Assembly: GCA_946221495.1 (NCBI GenBank)
Contig: CAMIFA010000202.1
Span: 1 to 7,859, forward strand
Length of the DNA: 7,859 nt
Direction: 5' to 3'
Origin: an uncultured cyanobacterium
Lineage (GTDB): Bacteria > Cyanobacteriota > Cyanobacteriia > Cyanobacteriales > Chroococcidiopsidaceae
Under the pieces are notes generated by a model. It saw only the letters and a program-made list of their open reading frames with translations. It did no database searches and had not been told where the DNA came from. The position numbers and the translations under genes were made by a program. Numbering within the stretch: the first letter of the stretch is position 1; the number at the start of each line of letters is the position of its first letter. Of the stretch, positions 1 to 6,254 are shown piece after piece.

Positions 1-26
1 TCACATCTAATGCAATCAATGTTGTA

Positions 27-1064
27 TTAACCCGCCATTTCGTCTTGTAACTTGCTCTTAGCTGCTTTAAATTTAGTAGCAAGTTGTTCAGTTTGGTCGC
101 TGTTCATGTTATCGCGAATTGCAGCAAACATGGTGCTTTCTTCTTGACGAATATGGTCGCCAACAACATCCATAATACTCTTGATCTTGCTCTTAAATTC
201 ATCAGTTGAGGAGGGGTTGATAGCTTTAGCCTCATCCAACATTTGTTTCAGTTGAGCTTGTTCATCGTACAGTTCTTGTGTGTCATTCTCGCCATAGAAT
301 GGACGAACTGCTGGATATACAACTTCTTCTTCAGCAATTGAATGTACTAATAAATCTTTGTACATTTGACCGAAGTATTCTTGAAGTTTTTGAGGATCGT
401 CAGTAGCACCAATTTCAGTAAAGATTGTGTTTACTTTACTATGATCCGCCCGAATAACATCTTGGACGTTCATATCCTCTTTATCAGAGGTTTTAGAAAT
501 TACGCTACCAATTACACCTGTTGCTGCTGCTGCTGCATCTTGTAGACGTGCAAAGAATCCTTGATCAACTTCTTTACCAGTCATTTCGCGGACACCAATT
601 TTCTCAATAGCACCTTTTAGTTGCTCTTGATGACCACGATTTTCAAAGTTAACTGTATTTAAAGGAGTAATTGCAACTTCAACATCAGCACCAACAACTT
701 GAGCAGCTTTGTGAACTACAATTCCAGACATTGCTTGTCCGTGCTTAAGTAATTCATGCTGAACGATTTTGTCATAAAGAGTAGCTTCAGAGCCTTGCAT
801 CATTTGCTGTGTCTGTTCTACTAGCTTTTGGATGCTTTGCTTTGGCTCGCCCTTAACACCATACTGGACAATTACTGTCTCCAGAATACCAAGATTTTGC
901 TTGTCTGACTGAAGCATATCCTGTAGTGTCTTGCGGATCTCTTCATCATTGACTTCAGACTGCAATTTTTCCTCATTGGAGATGAGCAATTCTTGGATTG
1001 CTTTCATATCTGCTAGTTTGTTAGCAATCCCTTGGCGCTTGGTGTCGTCCAGCGTCGATACCAT
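27..1064 (-). CDS. Hemerythrin HHE cation-binding domain protein with helical N-terminal domain
   Basis: The 345-residue protein has two parts. Residues about 200-320 carry a hemerythrin/HHE four-helix bundle: His208 in RADHSK, His241 and Glu245 in HSIAEEE (HxxxE), and His304 and Glu308 in HIRQEE (HxxxE), the usual ligand pattern for a non-haem di-iron centre. Such domains bind O2, NO or iron; the role here is inferred, perhaps oxygen or redox sensing or iron handling. Residues 1-170 are mostly helical and charged, with possible ligands such as Glu31, Glu62, His103 and His108. This half could be a second ferritin-like bundle, but that is not certain. An Ala-rich linker lies near residues 177-186. 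There is no signal peptide or membrane segment, so it is probably cytosolic. The ATG start is supported by AGAGGAG seven bases upstream. It is transcribed away from the DUF2993 gene across a 384-bp gap. Confidence 0.88.
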   Translation of the reverse strand: MVSTLDDTKRQGIANKLADMKAIQELLISNEEKLQSEVNDEEIRKTLQDMLQSDKQNLGILETVIVQYGVKGEPKQSIQKLVEQTQQMMQGSEATLYDKIVQHELLKHGQAMSGIVVHKAAQVVGADVEVAITPLNTVNFENRGHQEQLKGAIEKIGVREMTGKEVDQGFFARLQDAAAAATGVIGSVISKTSDKEDMNVQDVIRADHSKVNTIFTEIGATDDPQKLQEYFGQMYKDLLVHSIAEEEVVYPAVRPFYGENDTQELYDEQAQLKQMLDEAKAINPSSTDEFKSKIKSIMDVVGDHIRQEESTMFAAIRDNMNSDQTEQLATKFKAAKSKLQDEMAG

Positions 1065-1071
1065 TGATGTT

Positions 1072-1078
1072 CTCCTCT
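1072..1078 (-). promoter_or_regulatory. Shine-Dalgarno site of the hemerythrin-domain gene
   Basis: On the minus strand this reads AGAGGAG and ends seven bases before the ATG. It is a strong, well-placed ribosome binding site that fixes the start of the hemerythrin gene. Confidence 0.8.
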
Positions 1079-1346
1079 CTTAAACCTGTGTTCTTATTCC
1101 TGAATATATCTACAGCAAATAGTGGTTTTCCTCCTTCTTCTGACTGATTAACTCATATGACTAATAGCAGAACAATTGCCAAGTTGTTTTTCCGCAAATG
1201 AGTGTTATAAAACTACTAAATATCTGTCTAGAGGTAAATGTTGTTTATCAGGCGATCGCCTAGCTAAATTTCATTACTTTCTCAAAAATTTAGCTGTTAC
1301 AAACTTTAGTAAGCAAACACAACTTTCCCCTAAGAGATAGACGGAT

Positions 1347-1399
1347 ACGATAGCATTCCTTCCACCATGCGGCAGATTCAAGGCTGAATGCAGTATCGT
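1347..1399 (+). promoter_or_regulatory. Imperfect stem-loop upstream of the DUF2993 gene
   Basis: ACGATAGCATT (1347-1357) pairs with AATGC (1387-1391) and TATCGT (1394-1399), leaving only a 2-nt bulge (AG, 1392-1393). CCTT (1358-1361) and AAGG (1380-1383) can extend the stem inward. The structure ends 49 bp before the start codon. It could be a 5' leader structure or an operator; no run of T follows, so it is not an intrinsic terminator. The function is unknown. Confidence 0.4.
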
Positions 1400-1448
1400 T
1401 AGATTGACAAAGCAACAGGACATATAGACCAAGGAATTATTAGTAGTT

Positions 1449-2186
1449 ATGTCAGATCAGCAGGGATTAGGAGAGCAGGCACTAAATAAAGTGGTAGAAG
1501 TTGGAATAACTAGCCAACTAGATGATGTAGAAAATTTAGACGTAAATATTGAAACTGATCCATTTAAGCTGATGCAGGGTCAAGTGGATACAGTTACTGT
1601 TGAAGGTGAAGGTTTGGTGATGCAGGGCGATCTCCGCATGGCAGAACTAGAAATGCATATGACTAGCGTTGCTATTAATCCTCTGAGTGCTGCATTTGGC
1701 AAAATTGAATTAACTAAGCCTACGGATGCGAGTGTACGTGCTGTACTCACAGAAGCAGACATTAACCGCGCCTTTAATTCCGAATACGTCCGTAGTCAGC
1801 TAAAGAACCTAGAGGTTCACGTTGATGGACAACCGACAAAAATTGATGCCCAGCAAGTAGATTTTCGTCTGCCTGGTGAAGGTAAGGTAGCGCTTAATGC
1901 AAGTGTATTGTTAACTACAACTGGCGAAACAAAACAAGTTGCCTTTACAGCAGTACCTCAACTTAGTGCTAATGGACAAACTGTTGCTCTAAATAATGTG
2001 CAATATGGGGAAGGAGAATTATCTTCAGAACTCACAAAAGCTTTGGTAGATCAGACGAGTGAAATTTTGAACTTAAGCAACTTTGATTTAGAAGGAATGG
2101 CGCTGAAGGTTAATAGTTTAAATGTTGAGGCAGGTAAATTAACCTTCCAAGCTCAAGCTCATGTAGAGCAAATTCCGACGGGCTAA
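1449..2186 (+). CDS. DUF2993 (LmeA-like) family protein
   Basis: The 245-residue protein matches the cyanobacterial form of DUF2993. The diagnostic core runs from about residue 44 to 118 and includes VEGEGLVMQGDLR, SVAINPLSAAFGKIEL and LTEADINRAFNSEYV. Actinobacterial relatives (LmeA) are periplasmic phospholipid-binding proteins of cell-envelope synthesis, so a lipid- or envelope-related role is possible but not shown here. No signal peptide or membrane segment is visible: the N-terminus, MSDQQGLGEQALNK, is polar. The remainder alternates hydrophobic and polar residues, as in an elongated beta-rich lipid-binding fold. AAGGA lies 13 bases before the ATG, farther than usual, so translation initiation may be weak. 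The DUF2231 membrane protein gene follows after 55 bp on the same strand, suggesting co-transcription. Confidence 0.85.
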   Translation: MSDQQGLGEQALNKVVEVGITSQLDDVENLDVNIETDPFKLMQGQVDTVTVEGEGLVMQGDLRMAELEMHMTSVAINPLSAAFGKIELTKPTDASVRAVLTEADINRAFNSEYVRSQLKNLEVHVDGQPTKIDAQQVDFRLPGEGKVALNASVLLTTTGETKQVAFTAVPQLSANGQTVALNNVQYGEGELSSELTKALVDQTSEILNLSNFDLEGMALKVNSLNVEAGKLTFQAQAHVEQIPTG

Positions 2187-2231
2187 AATCACGATAACCT
2201 GATAACAACTACTTTGTAAGTCAAATTGAGC

Positions 2232-2236
2232 AGGAG
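2232..2236 (+). promoter_or_regulatory. Shine-Dalgarno site of the DUF2231 gene
   Basis: AGGAG lies five bases before the ATG at 2242 and is the clearest ribosome binding site on the plus strand of this window. It supports independent translation of the second gene of the pair. Confidence 0.75.
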
Positions 2237-2241
2237 AATAC

Positions 2242-2784
2242 ATGGAAACACAGCAAACAGGTGGAACACCGTTTCCGAATATTCCACCAATTATTGAAAG
2301 TGACGATCGCGAATATCGTGATACAGGCGTACCTAGTACAGTCGCGATCGCGGGGCATCCTTTACATCCACTTAGCGTGATCTTTCCGATTGCTTTTTTA
2401 GCGGCAGCCTTGGGAAGTGATTTCGGATACTTCTTAACTCGTCGTCCTTTTTGGGCAGAAGCATCAATGTGGCTAATTGGTGCTGGCTTGGCTGGAGGTG
2501 CGATCGCCGCGCTGATCGGCATGAGCGACTTTTTAAGAATCGAACGAGTCCGCAAGCGTACTGCTGGCTGGGCGCACATGATTCTTAATGTTGCGATCCT
2601 AGTCTTAACAGCTATTAACTTTATCCTGCGTTGGAACAATTTTGAGGGAGCAATCCTACCTTGGGGACTACTAATCTCAACTCTTGTCGGGACACTAACT
2701 AGTGTCTCTGGTTGGTACGGTGCTGAACTGTCCTATCGCCATAAAATTGGCGTAGTGGGTGCGGGTAGCCGCAGTAACCCATAG
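2242..2784 (+). CDS. DUF2231 domain membrane protein
   Basis: The 180-residue protein is an integral membrane protein of the DUF2231 family. The family signature GHPLHPLSVIFPI lies at residues 38-50, just before the first of four hydrophobic segments (about 45-66, 76-96, 110-130 and 138-160). A conserved-looking Trp-Ala-His (110-112) starts the third helix, and GWYGAELSYRHKIGV closes the domain. The histidines near the membrane faces suggest haem or metal binding, but this is inference and the family's function is not established. The first 35 residues are polar and probably cytosolic. AGGAG five bases before the ATG supports the start. It probably shares a transcript with the DUF2993 gene upstream and is followed by a hairpin and an intrinsic terminator. 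Two HIP1 octamers (2344, 2500) lie inside the gene. Confidence 0.9.
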   Translation: METQQTGGTPFPNIPPIIESDDREYRDTGVPSTVAIAGHPLHPLSVIFPIAFLAAALGSDFGYFLTRRPFWAEASMWLIGAGLAGGAIAALIGMSDFLRIERVRKRTAGWAHMILNVAILVLTAINFILRWNNFEGAILPWGLLISTLVGTLTSVSGWYGAELSYRHKIGVVGAGSRSNP

Positions 2785-2799
2785 CTGTAGAAGCCACAA

Positions 2800-2840
2800 A
2801 GCAAAAGATAATTCTAGTAGACACTCTTATTACTTTTGCT
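2800..2840 (+). repeat. Inverted repeat just downstream of the DUF2231 gene
   Basis: AGCAAAAG (2800-2807) pairs exactly with CTTTTGCT (2833-2840). TAAT (2809-2812) pairs with ATTA (2829-2832), giving a 12-bp stem with a single bulged A and a 16-nt loop. It starts 15 bp after the stop codon. No T-run follows, so it is more likely a 3'-end stabilising structure or a weak pause site than a terminator. Confidence 0.5.
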
Positions 2841-2880
2841 GCTAAAAGGAATTCAACGCCTACCCAATAATTCTGTCATT

Positions 2881-2908
2881 GCTCATCGTTCAAGCGATGG
2901 GCTTTTTT
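2881..2908 (+). terminator. Rho-independent terminator after the DUF2993-DUF2231 pair
   Basis: GCTCATCG (2881-2888) pairs with CGATGGGC (2895-2902) through eight pairs including one G-U wobble. The loop is the six bases TTCAAG, followed by six T (2903-2908). This is a classic intrinsic terminator reading in the plus direction. It lies 97 bp after the DUF2231 stop and 45 bp before the DUF167 gene, so the latter probably has its own promoter or relies on read-through. Confidence 0.75.
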
Positions 2909-2952
2909 AATTCTATCCTGGTTCTGGTTGCAGCGATGAGAAGTTAGAAGTA

Positions 2953-3180
2953 ATGCAAAAAAGGGTAAAAGTTAAACCTAATTCAAAAAATCATAGTATT
3001 AAAGAAGAAACTGACGGTAGCCTTACTATCCAGTTAAAATCGCCACCAGTAGATGGTAAAGCAAATGAGGAGTTAATAAAGATACTGGCAGAAAAATTTG
3101 GTGTATCGAAATCAAAAATTAAAATTAAGTCTGGTTCATCATCTCGTCACAAACTAATTGAAATTACTCCTGGTATTTAA
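2953..3180 (+). CDS. DUF167 (YggU-like) family protein
   Basis: The 75-residue protein covers a complete DUF167 domain. The recognisable core is SPPVDGKANEELIKILAEKFGV (residues 30-51), followed by SKSKIKIKSGSSSRHKLIEI. The family is widespread in bacteria and archaea; its folded structure is known but its biochemical role is not. The small, very basic composition (many Lys) could suit nucleic-acid contact, but that is inference. No signal peptide or membrane segment is present. The ribosome binding site is weak (GAAG four to seven bases upstream). It stands alone between a terminator and an unrelated exported protein gene. Confidence 0.88.
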   Translation: MQKRVKVKPNSKNHSIKEETDGSLTIQLKSPPVDGKANEELIKILAEKFGVSKSKIKIKSGSSSRHKLIEITPGI

Positions 3181-3367
3181 AGTATTAATTACTACTATAC
3201 CTGCAAAAATGAATAATTGAATTAAGGTATAAATTGTTACTTTGCTGGCGGTAAATTAGGTTTCTTGCTAATTGTAGAGAATCTATTTATTGCCCTAATG
3301 CATTATTTTTCAGAGCTACAATAATTGCATAACTATATGGTTTCAAATTGTTAAAACTAGATCAGCC

Positions 3368-3820
3368 ATGTTAAAAAGATTTGCAGCAACAGCATTAGGT
3401 GTAGTGTCGGCACTATCTTTCAATCTACCAGTACAGGCACAAACACAGACAGGTGACTGGGCTTATCCAGTACCATTTCGGAACTATCTTAGCCAACTAG
3501 CATTAGAGTCTGATTGGATACGAGTAGCGCCTCTAGGACAAAAACACTATCATTTTATAGGAACTGCGCCTCTTGGAAGACTAATATCTTTGGCTAATAC
3601 AACCTGTACACAAATGAAATTAGCAAGACCATACGCGACTATTAAAGCAGGTGTTGAAACTGATGCTAACAAGATGTTTCCCCCAGCTGTAATTACTAAG
3701 TTAGGTGCAAGTGGAGTAAGTCGATTCTCGGATGTTGCAATTAAGTCAGCAGTTCAAAATACCTGTCCTGTTTACAGTAACCTATTACCTGCCTTAAACT
3801 ACACCTTACCTGCAAATTAA
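3368..3820 (+). CDS. Small exported protein of unknown function
   Basis: I do not recognise the family of this 150-residue protein. It begins with a textbook Sec signal peptide: Lys3-Arg4, a hydrophobic stretch from about residue 5 to 20, then Pro-Val-Gln-Ala with likely cleavage after Ala24. The mature part of about 126 residues would be periplasmic or secreted. It has only two cysteines (in NTTCTQ and QNTCPV), which could form one disulphide. Aromatic residues are frequent near its start (DWAYPVPFRNY). There are no membrane segments after the signal and no visible enzyme motif. No clear Shine-Dalgarno site precedes the ATG; the start rests on the fit of the signal peptide. It converges with the GST gene. 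Confidence 0.75.
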   Translation: MLKRFAATALGVVSALSFNLPVQAQTQTGDWAYPVPFRNYLSQLALESDWIRVAPLGQKHYHFIGTAPLGRLISLANTTCTQMKLARPYATIKAGVETDANKMFPPAVITKLGASGVSRFSDVAIKSAVQNTCPVYSNLLPALNYTLPAN

Positions 3821-3961
3821 GACATACTAAAGGAACTTGGATAGTTGGTGTTGCTGAGTTAAAAACAATAAGTATTAAACTGCTTAAGTTTTTCTTGAGC
3901 TAGCGATGCTCATTTATAGGGGTTGCTTTATAGGTATATTTTTAACCCTTAAAAGTAGCCT

Positions 3962-4567
3962 CTATTGTTGTCTAATACTGATATGATGAGGCTGATTTTT
4001 TACTCGTTCTAACCAGTTGTTTATAGCTAGAAATTGAGTTAAATCAAAACCGCCTTCATGGGCAACATGAGTGTAAGCAAACAAGGCGATATCAGCAATT
4101 GTATAACGTTCATCAACAAAAAAAGTGTGAGACGTTAAGTGCTGTTCCATTACTCTAAGTGCTGCATAACCAAGTTCACGCTTTTGTTCAAGTGCATCTT
4201 GATATTCTGCTGATTTGCCTAATATAGAAACCCAAAATCTAGAGGTAGCTATATTAGGTTCATGGCTATATTGCTCAAAAAATAACCATTGCAGCACTTG
4301 AGTTCGCAAAAATAAATCATTGGGTAAAAATTGTGTACCTTCACTAAGATAGAACAGGATAGCATTTGATTCTGCTAAAAATTGTCCTGATTGCGTCTCT
4401 AAAACTGGAATTCGACCATTGGGGTTTTTACGCAAAAATTCTGGAGTACGGGTTTCGCCCTTAAGAATATTTAGTTCTATTCTTTCGTAGGGAATACTCA
4501 GTTGTGATAGTAAAAGACGTACTTTGTAGCTATTTCCAGAGGGCAAAAAATCGTATAACCGCAGCAT
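3962..4567 (-). CDS. Glutathione S-transferase family protein
   Basis: The 201-residue length is normal for a soluble GST. The thioredoxin-like N-domain (about 1-78) has Ser10 and Ser13 at the catalytic Ser/Cys region of the first helix (LPSGNSYKVRLLL). It also has NPNGRIPVLE with the cis-Pro54 that contacts the glutathione backbone, and AESNAIL with Glu66-Ser67, the pair that binds the gamma-glutamyl group. The all-helical C-domain follows, with the N-capping box in YTIADIALFAY (about 155-165). It probably conjugates glutathione to electrophiles or reduces disulphides or peroxides; the substrate cannot be read from sequence. There is no targeting signal, so it is cytosolic. No good Shine-Dalgarno precedes the ATG. 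It is divergent from the SRAP gene, with only 67 bp between their starts, so the two promoters must overlap or abut. Confidence 0.9.
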   Translation of the reverse strand: MLRLYDFLPSGNSYKVRLLLSQLSIPYERIELNILKGETRTPEFLRKNPNGRIPVLETQSGQFLAESNAILFYLSEGTQFLPNDLFLRTQVLQWLFFEQYSHEPNIATSRFWVSILGKSAEYQDALEQKRELGYAALRVMEQHLTSHTFFVDERYTIADIALFAYTHVAHEGGFDLTQFLAINNWLERVKNQPHHISIRQQ

Positions 4568-4634
4568 AGTTTTAAAATAATGTTATTAGGTTACTTTGCC
4601 ACAATTTATTCAAAAGTCACTATCCAACAAAAAT
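4568..4634. promoter_or_regulatory. Short divergent promoter region between GST and SRAP genes
   Basis: Only 67 bp of AT-rich DNA separate the two start codons once the SRAP start is set at 4635. Both promoters must lie here or reach into the coding sequences. On the minus strand TTGAAT and CCTAAT are spaced 17 bp apart, a weak but plausible -35/-10 pair for the GST gene. No clear Shine-Dalgarno exists for either gene, so leaderless or weak initiation is possible. The promoter assignment is tentative. Confidence 0.35.
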
Positions 4635-5291
4635 ATGTGTGGACGATTTACTTTAAGCCAATCAGCAGAAGCGATCGCACTCGCCTTTCAAATACCCCAA
4701 GTGCAGTTACAACCCTCATATAATATTGCGCCAACCCAAGCAGTTGCAGCAGTGTTGCGTAAAGACGAACAGCGACAATTCCAGCAGTTACGTTGGGGTT
4801 TGATTCCCTCGTGGGCAAAAGATCCAGGGATGGGGGCGCGACTAATTAACGCTAGATCAGAAACCGTTGCGGAAAAACCTGCATTCCGATCTGCTTTTCG
4901 GCATCGGCGTTGTCTAGTGGTAGCTGATGGCTTTTATGAGTGGCAACGCCAAGAACGTAAAAAACAGCCGTTTTATTTTCGCTTGCAAGATGGACAACCT
5001 TTTACTTTTGCTGGATTGTGGGAAAGTTGGCGATCGCCCGATGGTGAAGAAATTGATTCTTGTACAATTCTCACAACCGAAGCCAATGACTTACTGCGCC
5101 CTATCCACGACAGGATGCCAGTAATTCTTGACTCTCAAGCATACGATATATGGCTCGATCCAAAGCAAGATCCTGAACAATTACAGCAGTTGTTACGCCC
5201 TTATAAAGCTGAGGTAATGACTTCTTATGCGGTTAGCACGAAGGTAAACAATCCTACTAATAACACTCCAGAATGTATCAATAGTTTATAA
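4635..5291 (+). CDS. SRAP domain protein, abasic-site DNA-protein crosslinker (YedK/HMCES family)
   Basis: The 218-residue protein is a complete SOS response-associated peptidase (SRAP) protein. Family members form a thiazolidine crosslink between Cys2 and abasic sites in single-stranded DNA, shielding the lesion during replication. The expected active-site set is present: Cys2 in MCGRF, the PSYNIAPTQ motif with Asn30, Asn72 in LINARSET, Glu102 in DGFYEW and His158 in IHDRMPVIL. The start is set at the ATG of MCGRF because Cys must be exposed at the N-terminus after Met removal. A TTG start 39 bp upstream (4596) is also open but would bury the Cys at position 15 and abolish the known chemistry. 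HIP1 octamers lie at 4671 and 5030. The stop overlaps that of a decayed gene on the other strand. Confidence 0.93.
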   Translation: MCGRFTLSQSAEAIALAFQIPQVQLQPSYNIAPTQAVAAVLRKDEQRQFQQLRWGLIPSWAKDPGMGARLINARSETVAEKPAFRSAFRHRRCLVVADGFYEWQRQERKKQPFYFRLQDGQPFTFAGLWESWRSPDGEEIDSCTILTTEANDLLRPIHDRMPVILDSQAYDIWLDPKQDPEQLQQLLRPYKAEVMTSYAVSTKVNNPTNNTPECINSL

Positions 5292-5520
5292 ATATTTCTC
5301 TAAATCTAAACATTGCCTGTGTTCTAATATCTGTTTAATTAATAGTAATTTAGCTAAATTAACAACTTTTTCTCTTACTTCATTTTCACGTTTTTGAGGA
5401 TAAGCCATCCTCAAAATACTGCCATAAAATGCATTATCTCAATATGTACCTTCTGAACTTAAGGAATTAATTATAAAGTGATATTGAAATTCCGCATTAA
5501 TAGCTCAAATCCATTGAAGT
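5286..5520 (-). pseudogene. Decayed gene remnant, C-terminal end of an unrecognised protein
   Basis: Read on the minus strand, this stretch translates into protein-like sequence interrupted by two in-frame TGA codons (5505-5507 and 5439-5441). The segment between them begins AINAEFQYHFIINSL. After the second stop come DNAFYGSILR and an intact 40-residue tail from the ATG at 5406-5408, beginning MAYPQKRENEVREKVVNLAK and ending LDLEKYL. The tail is a plausible charged helix. The second TGA could be a mutated TGG (Trp). Further upstream, toward 5520, a shift to another frame (MDLSY) may mark a frameshift. The terminal TAA (5286-5288) overlaps the end of the SRAP gene tail-to-tail. I do not recognise the family. 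An alternative is a real 40-residue small protein starting at 5408, but no Shine-Dalgarno is evident. Confidence 0.5.
5392..5416. repeat. Perfect 10-bp inverted repeat with 5-nt loop
   Basis: TTTTGAGGAT (5392-5401) and ATCCTCAAAA (5407-5416) are exact reverse complements around the loop AAGCC. The polarity (T before, A after) is opposite to an intrinsic terminator on either strand and no T-run follows. The palindrome covers the ATG at 5406-5408 of the minus-strand remnant. It may be a binding site, a translation-blocking hairpin or chance within coding sequence. Confidence 0.6.
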
Positions 5521-5765
5521 AGAGCGATCGCTCCTTCCCCCGCCACACTGCAAGCTGCGCGATGGTCGCTCACGGAAAGCGTAGCATGGTCGTAGAGCGT
5601 ACCGCCGGCATCGCACCTTTCCACCCAATGCAACCATACACAGCAAAAATTTGAGGGTAGACACTGCATCGGCTTATTGTGTTACATCGACTTTGTGCAG
5701 TGGGAACTATAACAACACACGGCTTTATTGCCATTCACCCACCAAAAACACCCGGAAGTTTTACT
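5521..5765. other. Gene-free stretch with HIP1 and GC-rich repeat-like DNA
   Basis: A HIP1 octamer at 5524-5531 is followed by GC-rich DNA (about 5532-5620) unlike the AT-rich surroundings. GCGATG (5559-5564) and CATCGC (5609-5614) bound this piece as inverted ends, and ATGGTCG occurs twice inside (5562 and 5586). This style resembles the small dispersed intergenic repeats common in cyanobacteria, but I cannot name the family. The rest (5621-5765) leads into the next gene; a reading frame extends back to 5679 but its residues look non-coding. Confidence 0.5.
5754..5758 (+). promoter_or_regulatory. Shine-Dalgarno site that decides the start of the 158-residue protein
   Basis: GGAAG lies seven bases before the ATG at 5766. 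This spacing selects that ATG over the longer open frame that begins at a TTG or other codon near 5679. Confidence 0.65.
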
Positions 5766-6242
5766 ATGGCTTACCAAAACATCAACGCCACCCTCTCAGA
5801 CAAAGACATTCAAGAAATCAAAGCTTCCCTTCAGAAAATCCAAGAAAAGCTACCCTTTCTGATTACCCTAAGTGTCGAAGAACGCCGCAAGTTATTCAAA
5901 ATGGGCGATAAAAGCCTCGCCTTTGTTAACAACAGTCTCACCGCCGCCCAGTCTAACCGCGAAATTCTCCCAGCTAGCTTTGACCTAGACGAATTTGTGC
6001 AAGATTATCAATTAGCCACTACACTCACCGAACTTTTACTAGGACTGCGGCAACTAACCGAACAAGTGGATGATACCCTACTGGCAGTAGGCAGCGAAGC
6101 GATGAGCAGCAGTTTAACAGTTTATGACTACGTGAAGACAGCTGCTAAAAAGACTCCTGGATTAAAAACTCTTGCCCAGCAGTTAGGCGAACGGTTTAAA
6201 GCAATTAGAAACAAATCTGCCAGCGCTGCTTCTGAGTCTTAA
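5766..6242 (+). CDS. Conserved cyanobacterial protein of unknown function
   Basis: The protein is 158 residues from the chosen ATG and has the look of a conserved bacterial hypothetical family that I recall from cyanobacteria; no function is known to me. The most regular part is residues 28-70, with KLPFLITLSVEERRKLFKMG followed by DKSLAFVNN and ILPASFDLDEF, then a helical segment and a second conserved-looking stretch VGSEAMSSSLTVYDYVK (108-124). The whole protein is predicted helical by eye, with no signal peptide or membrane segment. The ATG is chosen over an upstream in-frame start at 5679 because GGAAG sits seven bases before it and the extra 29 residues are unlike the rest. The C-terminus is Ser/Ala-rich. 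The heptad-repeat tract follows after 12 bp in the same reading frame. Confidence 0.82.
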   Translation: MAYQNINATLSDKDIQEIKASLQKIQEKLPFLITLSVEERRKLFKMGDKSLAFVNNSLTAAQSNREILPASFDLDEFVQDYQLATTLTELLLGLRQLTEQVDDTLLAVGSEAMSSSLTVYDYVKTAAKKTPGLKTLAQQLGERFKAIRNKSASAASES

Positions 6243-6254
6243 ATTTCAAATAGA

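Larger units (their letters stand above)
1065..1448. other. Divergent intergenic region
   Basis: This 384-bp stretch separates the divergent hemerythrin and DUF2993 genes and must hold both promoters. A HIP1 octamer sits at 1252-1259, and an imperfect stem-loop spans 1347-1399. A consensus-like TTGACA at 1404-1409 has no good -10 hexamer at normal spacing; the nearest, TATAGA at 1423, gives a 13-bp spacer. No open reading frame of convincing composition was seen. Promoters could not be assigned with confidence. Confidence 0.6.

Noticed and set aside
1404..1409. TTGACA as the -35 box of the DUF2993 gene
   Set aside because: No acceptable -10 lies 16-18 bp downstream; the best candidate, TATAGA, leaves a 13-bp spacer.
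2139..2639. Minus-strand 166-codon frame opposite the DUF2231 gene
   Set aside because: It is a shadow of the well-supported DUF2231 and DUF2993 genes, with a basic, Ile-rich composition and no recognisable domain.
3196..3231. Inverted repeat TATACCT/AGGTATA after the DUF167 gene
   Set aside because: It has only seven AT-rich pairs around a 22-nt loop and no T-run, so it could easily be chance.
3880..3925. Terminators between the converging exported-protein and GST genes
   Set aside because: The stems found (AAACT/AGTTT and TGAGC/GCTCA) are only five pairs, with poor or no T-runs, which is too weak to call.
5679..5765. N-terminal extension of the 158-residue protein
   Set aside because: GGAAG seven bases before the ATG at 5766, together with the unlike composition of the 29 extra residues, supports the shorter start.
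5651..5911. Plus-strand 86-codon frame overlapping the 158-residue gene
   Set aside because: It is an out-of-frame shadow with no Shine-Dalgarno site and a random-looking product; the overlapping frame is conserved-looking.
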